Source: Arenimonas composti TR7-09 = DSM 18010 (GTDB lineage: Bacteria > Pseudomonadota > Gammaproteobacteria > Xanthomonadales > Xanthomonadaceae). From it: a stretch of 64,000 nt of DNA. The notes under the pieces were generated by a model. The model was not told the DNA's origin, made no database searches, and was given only the letters and a program-made list of their open reading frames with translations. The stretch covers positions 159,425 to 223,424 of the forward strand of contig NZ_KE384525.1 of assembly GCF_000426365.1 (NCBI RefSeq), read 5' to 3'. Below are positions 35,765 through 44,284 of this stretch, one piece after another (the first letter of the stretch is position 1; every line of letters begins with the position of its first letter). A program made the translations under genes and the position numbers.

Positions 35765-36523
35765 TCACATGCCGCGGAAGCGGTGCAGGAAGGCGGCGCT
35801 GACGGGGAGACGATCGGCGCGACCGCGCAGCGAGAGCACGTGCCGGCCGAGTTCGTCCTTGCGCACCCGGTCGATCGCGGCGACGCGCACGACCACGCCG
35901 CGATGTACCTGCCAGAACGTGTCGGGATCGAGGCCGGCGAGCAGTTCCTTCAGCGGCGTGCGGATCACCGCCTCGTCGCTGCCGGTGACCACGCGCACGT
36001 ATTTGTCCTGCGCCTGGAAATACAGCACCTCGTCGATGCCGAGCATGCGCACGCTGTCGCCCACCGAGGCGCTGATCCAGCGGATCAGCCGCTCGCCCTG
36101 GGGCCGCAGCTTCTCCTCCAGGGCCCGCAACCGCTCACCGGCATCGGCGCGCGGCGTCGCCAGGCGTTCGCGCAGCCGGGCCACCGCCTGTGCCAGACGC
36201 GCCGGCGCGACCGGCTTCAGCAGGTAGTCGACCGCCCCGGCCTCGAAGGCGCGGATCGCGTAATCGTCGTAGGCAGTCGTGAACACGACGAGGCCGCCAC
36301 CGGCGACCACCGCGCGGGCGACGTCGAGGCCGTTGACGCCGGGCATGCGGATGTCGAGGAAGGCCACCTGCGGCCGGTGCCGCGCCGCCTCCTCGAGCGC
36401 GGCGAGTCCGTCCTCGCAGGCGGCGACGACCTCGAGCTCCGGCCAGGCCTCGGCGAGCATCTCGAGCAGCGCGGCGCGCTGCGGCGGCTCGTCCTCGGCG
36501 ACGAGGGCGTGGATGCGGCTCAT
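35765..36523 (-). CDS. LytTR-type response regulator
   Basis: 252 residues: receiver (1-120) with EDEPPQ, phospho-Asp57 in VAFLDIRMPGVNG and LLKPV, then a LytTR DNA-binding domain with VLYFQAQDKYVRV and WQVHRGVVVRVAAI. This is the AlgR/LytR class, which binds direct repeats and often regulates envelope or virulence genes. The ATG overlaps the kinase gene stop by 4 nt, so the pair is coupled. Targets are not visible. Confidence 0.93.
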   Translation of the reverse strand: MSRIHALVAEDEPPQRAALLEMLAEAWPELEVVAACEDGLAALEEAARHRPQVAFLDIRMPGVNGLDVARAVVAGGGLVVFTTAYDDYAIRAFEAGAVDYLLKPVAPARLAQAVARLRERLATPRADAGERLRALEEKLRPQGERLIRWISASVGDSVRMLGIDEVLYFQAQDKYVRVVTGSDEAVIRTPLKELLAGLDPDTFWQVHRGVVVRVAAIDRVRKDELGRHVLSLRGRADRLPVSAAFLHRFRGM

Positions 36524-37839
36524 CGCGACGCCTCCGCCGCAGGACTGGTCACCCCCTCTGTAGGAGCGCCTTCAGGCGCGATCGGCATCGCGCCTGAAGG
36601 CGCTCCTACAGGGGGGAGTTGCGGGTAGGGGATGGCGATTTCGGCGACCGCGCCGCGCCCCGCGAGTCCGCGCAGGCTCAGGCTCGCCGCATCGCCGAAC
36701 CGGGCGGCGAGCTGTTCGCGCACGTTGGCCAGGCCGACACCGCTGCCGATGCCCGGCTGCAGGCCGGCGCCGTCGTCGACGACGCTGACCACGAGGCGGC
36801 CACTCTTGACCGATCCGCGCACCTCCACCCGGCCCGGGCCGGGCTGCGGTTCGATGCCGTGCTTGATCGCGTTCTCGACCAGGGTGATCAGCAGCAGCGG
36901 CGGGAACGGCAGCGCGCGCAGTGCCGGTTCGGCCTCGACCGCGTACGACAGCCGGCCGCCGGTGCGCAGCTTCATCAGCTGCAGATAGCTGGCGCAGATG
37001 TCGAGCTGCTGGCCGAGGGTCGAATGCAGCGCCGCCTGGCCGTCGCGCAGTTTCGGGATCGTCGCGCGCAGGTGATCGACCAGCGCGTCCAGCGTCGCCT
37101 CCGCCATCGCCGGATCCTGGCGCACCAGCGCACGCACCGAGGCGAGCGTGTTGAACAGGAAATGCGGCTCGACCTGCGCCTGCAGCAGACCGAGGCGCTG
37201 GTCGGCCTGTTCGGCGCGCCGGCGCAGGGCCAGCAGCTCGCGCTGCCGGCTGGCCTCCTGCCAGCGCCGGCTCTCGCTGAAGTAGGCACGCAGCGCGAAC
37301 GCACCGCCCAGGACGCCGTAGATCGACAGCAGCACGAGCCCGTTGATCGCCAGCGCGACCGTCTTCAGTTCCGGCGCGACCGCCTTCCGGCGCTCGGGCA
37401 CCATGCCCTGGTCGACCATGCGCGCCTCGACATGGGTCTCGACATAGCCGGAGGCCCAGCGGTCGGCGGCGAAGGCCACGGCGATGCCGAGCAGGATCGC
37501 CACGACGACGCCGATCCGCTCCGTGCGCGCACGCCAGCGCCGGTGTCGCACCCAGGTCGCCAGCGCCGGCCCCACCATGCACATCGCCGCGAAGGCGATG
37601 AACATGTGCACGCCGGCCATCAGGCCGATGTGGACGTCGTGCACCACCGCGCCGGCGCCGAAGCCGACGATCAGCGCGAAGGCGGTGATGGCCGCCGCGA
37701 AGCGCCAGCTGCGCCCGAGCAGCCACGGCAGGCTGAACACCGGGAAGCGGCGATAGCGGCCGAGCACGTGGTCGCCGCCGAGCAGCACCTCGGCCGGCAG
37801 CGCTTCCTGCAGCGAATAGTCACGCACGGGGACGTCCAT
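36520..37839 (-). CDS. LytS/AlgZ-type sensor histidine kinase with REP-coded tail
   Basis: 439 residues. Four membrane helices occupy about 45-200. The His_kinase domain (PF06580 type) has QVEPHFLFNTLASVRAL, the phospho-His motif, and the ATPase part has LVENAIKHGIE and DDGAGL...GVGLANVREQL. The domain ends near AEIAIPYPQ (about 407). Beyond this, residues 411-427 are the translation of a REP pair (VGAPSGAM and IAPEGAPT), then a ten-residue end. Despite the insertion, the ATGA overlap with the regulator gene is kept. Confidence 0.93.
   Translation of the reverse strand: MDVPVRDYSLQEALPAEVLLGGDHVLGRYRRFPVFSLPWLLGRSWRFAAAITAFALIVGFGAGAVVHDVHIGLMAGVHMFIAFAAMCMVGPALATWVRHRRWRARTERIGVVVAILLGIAVAFAADRWASGYVETHVEARMVDQGMVPERRKAVAPELKTVALAINGLVLLSIYGVLGGAFALRAYFSESRRWQEASRQRELLALRRRAEQADQRLGLLQAQVEPHFLFNTLASVRALVRQDPAMAEATLDALVDHLRATIPKLRDGQAALHSTLGQQLDICASYLQLMKLRTGGRLSYAVEAEPALRALPFPPLLLITLVENAIKHGIEPQPGPGRVEVRGSVKSGRLVVSVVDDGAGLQPGIGSGVGLANVREQLAARFGDAASLSLRGLAGRGAVAEIAIPYPQLPPVGAPSGAMPIAPEGAPTEGVTSPAAEASR
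36560..36609. repeat. REP pair, type II, inside the kinase coding region
   Basis: Forward 36560-36582 and inverted 36587-36609, separated by only 4 bp, so the pair can form one long hairpin. Both copies are in the kinase reading frame and free of stops. Confidence 0.95.
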
Positions 37840-37860
37840 CGCGCTCAGGATAGCGGCGGC

Positions 37861-39546
37861 TCAGCGCCGCTCGCCACGCATCGCCTGGCCGCCCTGCAGC
37901 AGGGTGACCGCGGTCACCCGGCCGTCGCCGTCGCGTTCGAAGCGGAACTCGGCGCCGACCTGCGGCACGACGAACACGTCACGCGCCGCGGGCTCGGCCG
38001 GGATCGCCTGCTGGCCGGTGCCCTGGATGAAGAGGCGGCCGTCGCGTTCGAACACCGTCAGCGCGAACTGTGGCGCCAGCGGGTACTCGCCCGCATACGC
38101 CTGCAACTCCGCCACCGTCGGAGCGGCGTCGGCCGCGATGCCGCCCGCCGAACCGTTCGCTGCCGCGGGATCGACACGCTCGGCCGGCATCACCGCGCCG
38201 CCCTGCTGCCACTGGAAGCCCCAGCCGCCACCGGGCTGGCGCACCGGACGCAGCACCGCATCGAAGGCCAGCGGATGGAAGTCGCCGGCGCTGTCGTAAC
38301 CGAGTTCGAACTCCGGCTGGCCGTCCGGGTGGATGAACATCCGGCTGCCGTCGTGGCGGATCGTCGCCGCCAGCCCCGCGCTCAGCCGCCAGCGGCCGGC
38401 GAGCGCGTCGAGCAGTTCGGTCGGGGGTGTCGCCGGCTTGCGCGGCTGGCCGAGCGGCAGCTCCGGGTCGACGAGGTGCAGCGCGAGGCTGGCCAGGCCG
38501 CCGACGGAAGTGAGCGCGGTGTCGGACAGCACGACCACGCCGCGGCCGGCGGCGACATCGAAGCCGACGAACGACGAGAAGCCGCCGGTGCCGCCCTCGT
38601 GCGCATGCAGGGTGCCGCCGGGCAGCCGGCCGAGCATCCAGTTCATCGCCATCGGTCGGCCGGAAGCGGTCGGCACCGGCTCGCGGGTCAGCGCCAGCGC
38701 CGGATCCAGCGCCGAGGGCCGCTGCCCGAGGTGCGCCTGCACGTAGGCGACCATGTCGGCGAGCGTCGCCCGCACGCCGCCGACGCCGGCGGCGTCGGCC
38801 GCGAAATCCCAGGGCGAGGTCGGCTGCCGGTTCGGCAGATGCCCGACCGCGGCGCGCACGCCGGCCGGCGGCGCGCCGATGTGGGCGGTGCGCATGCCGA
38901 GCGGCGTGAACAACTCTTCGCGCATCAGCGCGTCGAAGGGCATGCCGGCGCGGCGCGCGACCGCGATCGAGAGCAGCATCGACGCGAAGTTCGAGTACTC
39001 CATCGTCGTGCCCGGGGCGCGCGTCAGCGCGGCGTGCTCGATTGCCTTCAGCAGGCCGTCGACGTCCATCGCCGCGTAGGGATTCGCCGGGTCCGGGATC
39101 GGCACGCCCGCCGGCAGTGCCGGCAGGCCGCTGGTGTGGGTGACGACATGGCGCAGCAGGATCGGCTGGCCCTCGAACTCCGGCACTTTCGTGCCCGGCA
39201 GCCAGGCCGACAGCGGCTCGTCGAGCGAGGCCTCGCCGGCGGCGATCCAGCGCGCCAGCAGGGCCGCGGTCATCGTCTTGCTGACCGAGCCGATCTCGAA
39301 GGCGACGTCGCCCTCGATGCGCGCCTGCTCGGCCGGATCGGCACAGACGTGGGCGGTGCGGACGTCGTCGGCGATCACCGCGACCGCGACGCAGGCGCCG
39401 GTGCGGTCGCCGCCGAACCGCTGCTCGACCAGTGCGCGCAGCGCCGGGTCATCGCCGGCCGGCATCGCCGGCGGTTCGGCACGCGCCGCGGCGGTGGCCA
39501 GCAGCGCGAATACCAGGGGAACCATCGTCGTCAGGCGTCGGCGCAT
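37861..39546 (-). CDS. Serine hydrolase, class C beta-lactamase-like, exported
   Basis: 561 residues with a signal peptide (about 22 residues, RRRLTTMVPLVFALLATAAA). The penicillin-binding fold has SVSK (nucleophile Ser in FEIGSVSKTMTAALL), the Tyr motif MEYSN and the third motif HEGGTGGF. About 180 C-terminal residues form an added beta-rich domain, as in the larger members such as esterases and D-aminopeptidases. A true beta-lactamase role is not implied. GGAGG lies upstream of the start. Confidence 0.9.
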   Translation of the reverse strand: MRRRLTTMVPLVFALLATAAARAEPPAMPAGDDPALRALVEQRFGGDRTGACVAVAVIADDVRTAHVCADPAEQARIEGDVAFEIGSVSKTMTAALLARWIAAGEASLDEPLSAWLPGTKVPEFEGQPILLRHVVTHTSGLPALPAGVPIPDPANPYAAMDVDGLLKAIEHAALTRAPGTTMEYSNFASMLLSIAVARRAGMPFDALMREELFTPLGMRTAHIGAPPAGVRAAVGHLPNRQPTSPWDFAADAAGVGGVRATLADMVAYVQAHLGQRPSALDPALALTREPVPTASGRPMAMNWMLGRLPGGTLHAHEGGTGGFSSFVGFDVAAGRGVVVLSDTALTSVGGLASLALHLVDPELPLGQPRKPATPPTELLDALAGRWRLSAGLAATIRHDGSRMFIHPDGQPEFELGYDSAGDFHPLAFDAVLRPVRQPGGGWGFQWQQGGAVMPAERVDPAAANGSAGGIAADAAPTVAELQAYAGEYPLAPQFALTVFERDGRLFIQGTGQQAIPAEPAARDVFVVPQVGAEFRFERDGDGRVTAVTLLQGGQAMRGERR

Positions 39547-39688
39547 CGTCGGAACCTCCTCTCTCGGGACGCTGTCAGCCTGCCGCAGCCGTCCCCACGC
39601 TGAGGGCCCCTGCGACGAACCGCCGCGGGGCGCCGACGAAACCGGCTTACGCGGCGGCGGATACAGGAAGCTTTGGACACGGAGCACC

Positions 39689-40975
39689 CTAGTCGGCAAG
39701 CAGGGCGCGCAGGGTGTCGGCGTAACGGCGCGCGATGCGGTCGCGATCGAGGTGGCGGCCGTCACGGACGACCTGTCGGCCGGCGACATGGACGTCGCGG
39801 ACGAGACAGCGGTTGCCGGCGAAGACCAGCCGGTCGAGCAGATCGTCGCCGCGCGCGCCCGCGAGCGCCGGTGCGTCGGCGTCGAGCACGACGGTGTCGG
39901 CGGCCGCGCCGGCCTGGCCGCAGGCACGCAGGCCGCCGCGCAGGGCTTCGCCGAACAGGCATTCGCCGGTGCTCGGCACCGCCGCGCCGACGGCGATGTT
40001 GCGCCGGCGCTGGACCAGGCGCTGGCCGTATTCGAGCCAGCGCAATTCCTCGACCGGCGACACCGACACGTGCGAATCCGAGCCGATGCCCCAGCTGCCG
40101 CCGGCCGCGAGGTAGTCGCGCAGCGGGAACAGGCCGTCGCCGAGGTTGGCTTCGGTGGTCGGGCAGATCGCCACGGTCGCGCCGCTGGCGGCGATGCCCT
40201 GCACTTCCGCGGCGTTCAGATGGGTCGCGTGCACCAGCGACCAGCGCCGGTCGACGTCGGCGTTCGCGAGCAGCCACTCCACCGGGCGGGCGCCGCGCAG
40301 GGCCTCGCATTCCTGCACCTCGCCGATCTGCTCGGCGATGTGGATGTGGATCGGCAGCGCCGCGTCGCCGATCCAGGCCAGCAGCTCCTGCAGCGCGCCC
40401 GGCGGCACCGCGCGCAGGCTGTGCAGGGCGACGCCGATCGCGAGGGTGTCGGAGGCGAGCGGGCGGAGGTCGTCGATCAGCGACTGGTAGGCCTGCAGCG
40501 AATGCCCGAAACGGCGCTGGCGTTCGCCGAGCGGGCGGCCGTCGAAACCGCCGGTCATGTACAGCACCGGCAGCAGGCTCAGGCGCATGCCGGTGTCGCG
40601 CGCGGCGGCGACCAGCGCCTTCGACATCGCCCCGTGGTCGTCGTAGGGGCGACCGTCCGGCTGGTGGTGCAGGTAGTGGAACTCGCAGACGCTGGTGAAG
40701 CCGGCCTCGAGCATCTCCGCGTACAACTGCGCGGCGACCGCGTACTGGCTGTCCGGATTGATGCGGCCGGCGAAGCGGTACATCAGCTCGCGCCAGGTCC
40801 AGAAACTGTCCTCGGGATGCGTCTGCCGTTCCGCCAGGCCCGCCATCGCGCGCTGGAAGGCGTGCGAATGCAGGTTCGGCATGCCGGTCACCGACCAGCC
40901 GCGGCAGCGCGCGGCGGCGCCGGCGGCGTTCCAGCCGTCAGGCCCGAAATGCTGGAAATCGCCGGGTTCGCCCAT
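39689..40975 (-). CDS. hutF: Formimidoylglutamate deiminase, short N-terminus
   Basis: Converts N-formimidoyl-L-glutamate to N-formylglutamate in the five-step histidine route. 428 residues of the amidohydrolase fold: GMPNLHSHAFQRAMAG with the two metal His, then IHIHIAEQ, VHATHL and GIGSDSHVSVSP. Members usually have roughly 60 residues before the HSH motif, forming a small beta domain; here only about 34 precede it and they are not conserved. No in-frame start lies further upstream. The start is therefore uncertain, or the end is eroded. Confidence 0.9.
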   Translation of the reverse strand: MGEPGDFQHFGPDGWNAAGAAARCRGWSVTGMPNLHSHAFQRAMAGLAERQTHPEDSFWTWRELMYRFAGRINPDSQYAVAAQLYAEMLEAGFTSVCEFHYLHHQPDGRPYDDHGAMSKALVAAARDTGMRLSLLPVLYMTGGFDGRPLGERQRRFGHSLQAYQSLIDDLRPLASDTLAIGVALHSLRAVPPGALQELLAWIGDAALPIHIHIAEQIGEVQECEALRGARPVEWLLANADVDRRWSLVHATHLNAAEVQGIAASGATVAICPTTEANLGDGLFPLRDYLAAGGSWGIGSDSHVSVSPVEELRWLEYGQRLVQRRRNIAVGAAVPSTGECLFGEALRGGLRACGQAGAAADTVVLDADAPALAGARGDDLLDRLVFAGNRCLVRDVHVAGRQVVRDGRHLDRDRIARRYADTLRALLAD

Positions 40976-41047
40976 GTGGCGAGTTTCGCATGCACGGCGG
41001 CGCTTCGCCCATGCGCCGCCGGGGGCGGCGGCTTACACTTCCCGGCG

Positions 41048-42226
41048 ATGAGCGCCCTCGACGGAATCACCGTACTGGAACTGTCGCGGGTCCTCGCCGG
41101 CCCGTGGTGCGGGATGATGCTGGCCGACCTCGGCGCCGACGTCATCAAGCTCGAATCCTTCGACGGCGACGACACCCGCGGCCTCGGCCCGCCCTTCCTC
41201 GCCGGCACCCGGCCGGAGGACGGCATGTCGGCCTACTTCGCCTGCTGCAACCGCAACAAGCGTTCGCTGGCGATCGACCTGCGCGCGCCGGCGGCGCGGC
41301 CGCTGATCGAGGCGATGCTGCGCGAGGCCGACGTACTGGTGGAGAACTACCGTACCGGCGGCGCCGAAGCGCTCGGCGTCGGCTGGGACGAAGTGCGCGC
41401 GATCAATCCGCGGCTGGTCTACTGCTCGATCTCCGGCTACGGCCGCGACGGTCCGGACGCGCTGCGCCCCGGCTACGACTACGTGGTGCAGGCCGAGGCC
41501 GGGATGATGGCGATCACCGGCGCCGCCGGCGGCGAGCCGAGCAAGGTCGGTGTCGCGGTCGCGGACCTGGCGACCGGGCAGAACGCCGCCACCGCGATCC
41601 TCGCCGCGCTGCTGCAGCGCCACCGCGACGGCCGCGGCCAGCGCATCGACGTGTCGCTGTTCGACAGCCAGCTGGCGATGCTCGCCAACGTCGCCAGCAA
41701 CGTGCTGTTCACCGGTGCCGATGCCTCGCGGCTCGGTAATGCGCACGCCAGCATCGTGCCTTACCAGGCCTTCCGCGCCGCCGACGCCGACTTCGTGCTC
41801 GCGATCGCTTCCGAGAAGCTGTGGCTGCAGGCCTGCGCCGCCCTCGGCCGCGACGACCTCGCGGCGGATCCGCGTTTCCGCAACAACGCCGCCCGGGTCG
41901 CCAATCGCGAGGCGCTGGTGGCCCTGCTGCAGGCGATGTTCGCGCAGCAGCCGAGCGCGCACTGGCTGGAGCTGTTCGCCGCTGCCGGAGTGCCGGCGGC
42001 GCCGATCAATTCGGTCGCGGAAGCGATCGCGCACCCGGTCGCGGCCGCCCGCGGCATGCGCCTCGAGATCGACGGCGTGCCGATGCTCGGCAGCCCGCTG
42101 AAACTCTCGCGCTCGCCGGCGCGCAGCGAGCTGCCGCCGCCGCGGCTGGGGGCGCACAGCGACGAGATCGTCTCGCGTTACGGTTTCGATCCGCGGTCGC
42201 TGCGCCGCGAAGGGGCGATCCGGTGA
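41048..42226 (+). CDS. CaiB/BaiF family CoA-transferase
   Basis: 392 residues of the class III CoA-transferase fold: LSRVLAGPWCGMMLADLGAD at the N-terminus, FACCNRNKRSLAIDLR, LVENYRTG and the PGYDYVVQAEAGMMAITG block. In family III the catalytic Asp follows the NYR segment by some 40 residues (here near PGYDYV). It moves CoA between organic acids; the acids are unknown. Its TGA overlaps the GTG of hutI, an unexpected partner for a histidine gene. Confidence 0.92.
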   Translation: MSALDGITVLELSRVLAGPWCGMMLADLGADVIKLESFDGDDTRGLGPPFLAGTRPEDGMSAYFACCNRNKRSLAIDLRAPAARPLIEAMLREADVLVENYRTGGAEALGVGWDEVRAINPRLVYCSISGYGRDGPDALRPGYDYVVQAEAGMMAITGAAGGEPSKVGVAVADLATGQNAATAILAALLQRHRDGRGQRIDVSLFDSQLAMLANVASNVLFTGADASRLGNAHASIVPYQAFRAADADFVLAIASEKLWLQACAALGRDDLAADPRFRNNAARVANREALVALLQAMFAQQPSAHWLELFAAAGVPAAPINSVAEAIAHPVAAARGMRLEIDGVPMLGSPLKLSRSPARSELPPPRLGAHSDEIVSRYGFDPRSLRREGAIR

Positions 42227-43455
42227 GCGCGCCGCGCTGGGACGGCCTGCTGCTCGACGCGCGGCTGGCGACGCTGCGCGAGGAGCTCGGCGCCTACGGC
42301 GCGATCGCCGACGGCGCGATCGGATGGAAGGACGGCGTGATCGCCTTCGCCGGCCGCCGTGACGAACTCCCGGGTGATCCGGCCACGCTGGCGACCACGG
42401 TGGAATCCGCCGGCGGTCGCTGGCTGACCCCGGCGCTGGTCGACTGCCACACCCACCTGGTCTTCGCCGGCGACCGCGCGCCGGAATTCGAACGCCGGCT
42501 GCAGGGCGTGAGCTACGAGACGATCGCCCGCGAGGGCGGCGGCATCCTGTCGACGGTGCGCGCGACCCGCGCCGCCGACGAGGAGGCGCTGCTCGCCGCC
42601 GCGCTGCCGCGGGCGCTGGCATTGCGCGCCGACGGTGTCGCCACCGTCGAGATCAAGTCGGGCTACGGCCTCGATTTCGACAGCGAGCGGAAGATGCTTC
42701 GGGTCGCACGGCGGGTCGGCGCCGAGACCGGTCTCGACGTGCGCACGACCTATCTCGCCGCGCATGCGCTGCCGCCGGAATACGCCGGCCGCGCCGACGA
42801 TTACATCGCCGCCGCGATCGAATGGCTGCCGCGCCTGCATGGCGAAGGCCTGGTCGACGCCGTCGACGCCTTCTGCGAGGGCATCGGTTTCAGCCCGGCG
42901 CAGACGCGGCGGCTGTTCGACGCCGCGCGCGCGCTCGGGCTGCCGGTGAAGCTGCACGCCGACCAGCTCAGCGACCTCGGCGGCGGCGGCATCGTCGCCG
43001 ACTACGCCGGCCTCTCCGCCGACCACATCGAGTGGACGAACGGGGAAGCGGTCACGGCGATGGCGCGGGCCGGCACCGTCGCGGTGCTGCTGCCCGGCGC
43101 CTTCCACGTGCTGCGCGAAACGAAGCTGCCGCCGCTCGACGCGCTGCGCGCGCACGGCGTCGCGATGGCCGTCGCCACCGACCTCAATCCCGGCACCGCG
43201 CCGCTGCAGTCGCTGCGCCTGGCGATGGCGCTGGCCTGCACCCATTTCCGCCTGACGCCGGAGGAAGCCCTGCGCGGCGCCACCGTGCACGCCGCCGCAG
43301 CGCTCGGCCTGCGCGACCGCGGCCGCCTGGCCCTCGGCCAGCGGGCGGACATCGCCGAGTGGTCCATCGCCCACCCGGCGGAACTCTGCTACTGGCTCGG
43401 CGGCTCCCTGCTGCACACCCTCCGCCTCCGCGGCACCCCGCCACCCCCCCTGTAG
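42223..43455 (+). CDS. hutI: Imidazolonepropionase
   Basis: Third step of histidine degradation, opening the imidazolone ring to formimidoylglutamate. 410 residues from a GTG that overlaps the previous stop. Amidohydrolase motifs: VDCHTHLVFAGDRAPEFE, EIKSGYGLD, KLHADQLSDLGG and ATDLNPGTAPLQSL (metal Asp). The product feeds HutF, coded on the opposite strand 1.2 kb away. The natural end is not visible: after LRLRGTPPPPL the frame meets TAG from a REP element, and the proline run comes from its C-rich flank. Confidence 0.96.
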   Translation: MSAPRWDGLLLDARLATLREELGAYGAIADGAIGWKDGVIAFAGRRDELPGDPATLATTVESAGGRWLTPALVDCHTHLVFAGDRAPEFERRLQGVSYETIAREGGGILSTVRATRAADEEALLAAALPRALALRADGVATVEIKSGYGLDFDSERKMLRVARRVGAETGLDVRTTYLAAHALPPEYAGRADDYIAAAIEWLPRLHGEGLVDAVDAFCEGIGFSPAQTRRLFDAARALGLPVKLHADQLSDLGGGGIVADYAGLSADHIEWTNGEAVTAMARAGTVAVLLPGAFHVLRETKLPPLDALRAHGVAMAVATDLNPGTAPLQSLRLAMALACTHFRLTPEEALRGATVHAAAALGLRDRGRLALGQRADIAEWSIAHPAELCYWLGGSLLHTLRLRGTPPPPL

Positions 43456-43474
43456 GAGCGCCTTCAGGCGCGAT
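43452..43474 (+). repeat. Single REP, type II
   Basis: One forward copy with no inverted partner. Its GTAG starts one base before the hutI stop, so TAG at 43453-43455 ends hutI. Confidence 0.93.
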
Positions 43475-43483
43475 CCGAACCCG

Positions 43484-43511
43484 AAAACAAAAAGCCCCGC
43501 CGAAGCGGGGC
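43484..43511 (-). terminator. Intrinsic terminator of the THX gene
   Basis: Read on the minus strand, GCCCCGC and GCGGGGC flank a TTCG tetraloop and are followed by TTTTTGTTTT. It begins 23 bp after the THX stop. A textbook-shaped rho-independent terminator. Confidence 0.93.
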
Positions 43512-43534
43512 CCTCGCGACCACCTGCAGACGAA

Positions 43535-43717
43535 CTACTTCGCCGCCGCAGCCTTCTTCGCCGGCGCCTTCTTCGCGGCGGTCTTCGCGACCGGCGCCTT
43601 CACGGCCGGCGCGGCCTTGCCGGCGGTCGCCTTCTTCGCGGTGCCGGTGGAGCGCGCGTTGCCGTGGCTGCTGGCGAAACGCTTGCCCTTGGCGGTCTTC
43701 TTGTCGCCCCTGCCCAT
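43535..43717 (-). CDS. 30S ribosomal protein THX with Lys/Ala tail
   Basis: 60 residues. MGRGDKKTAKGKRFASSHGN matches the THX (bTHX) start, GKGDKKT.RGK, a peptide known from the head of some small ribosomal subunits. After about residue 28 comes a histone-H1-like tail of KKA, PAKKA and PVAKTAAKKA repeats, not present in short THX proteins. It may add RNA or DNA contact; that is inference. It stands alone with its own terminator. Confidence 0.85.
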   Translation of the reverse strand: MGRGDKKTAKGKRFASSHGNARSTGTAKKATAGKAAPAVKAPVAKTAAKKAPAKKAAAAK

Positions 43718-43788
43718 GATGCTTCCTCGGTGTTTGTGTCGATAAGGGGCGGCAAGCCTATCACTGCGCCCCGGATGCGGCCAGAAGG

Positions 43789-44202
43789 TCAGTGCGAGTG
43801 ACCCCAGGACAGGCGCAGGTTGACCAGGTGGGCGATCGCGATCAGCACGCCACCCACGGCCATCGCCACCGCATGCGGCACCACCGAGGTGTGCAGCGGC
43901 TGGTACAGCAGCCCGGCCCAGGTCAGGGCCAGGCCGGGGCCGACCAGCAGCCAGGCGTGGTAGGCGCGGTGGCCCCGGTATCCCAGATACAGGCTGGTCA
44001 CCGCGAGCACCGTCGCCAGCGCGACGAAGGTCGCCTCGAATCCATGCCAGCTGGCGAGCCCGAGACCGAAGGTCGGCACCAGCGCCAGCGCGACCGGAAT
44101 CAGTGCGCAGTGCAGCGCGCACAGGAAGGCGCCGAACGCGCCGAGGCGGTCCGCCCAGGGCGGCAGGTGCAGGCGCTTGTGGGGCATCGGGGAGGCGTCC
44201 AT
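43789..44202 (-). CDS. MerC-domain membrane protein
   Basis: 137 residues with four predicted helices. The pair of Cys in FLCALHCALIP in the first helix is the MerC signature. Related proteins in this group are common next to zinc-regulated receptor genes and may move or handle a divalent metal. ATG 44202 was chosen; ATG 44223 and 44187 are possible and no start has a clear ribosome site. It is divergent from the znuD-like gene, 82 bp apart, with Zur-box-like sequence between. The C-terminus ends WGHSH. Confidence 0.8.
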   Translation of the reverse strand: MDASPMPHKRLHLPPWADRLGAFGAFLCALHCALIPVALALVPTFGLGLASWHGFEATFVALATVLAVTSLYLGYRGHRAYHAWLLVGPGLALTWAGLLYQPLHTSVVPHAVAMAVGGVLIAIAHLVNLRLSWGHSH

Positions 44203-44284
44203 CGCGGATGACTTATGGAACATAGTAACGTTCAGGCGCGTAACTGTATAACATCGCGCTCTGCTCCGCACCGTTCGCCACCGC
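44203..44284. promoter_or_regulatory. Divergent control region with Zur-box-like half-sites
   Basis: This AT-richer 82-bp stretch separates the MerC-domain and znuD-like starts. ATGTTATA (minus strand, about 44247-44254) matches one half of the gammaproteobacterial Zur box GTTATA-N-TATAAC, and GTTACTATGTT (minus strand, about 44221-44231) is a looser second match. The second halves are imperfect, so Zur binding is only a proposal. Confidence 0.4.

Noticed and set aside
39134..41047. Upstream in-frame extension of the CoA-transferase
   Set aside because: The extra 638 codons are antisense to the beta-lactamase-like and hutF genes; the conserved family N-terminus begins at 41048.
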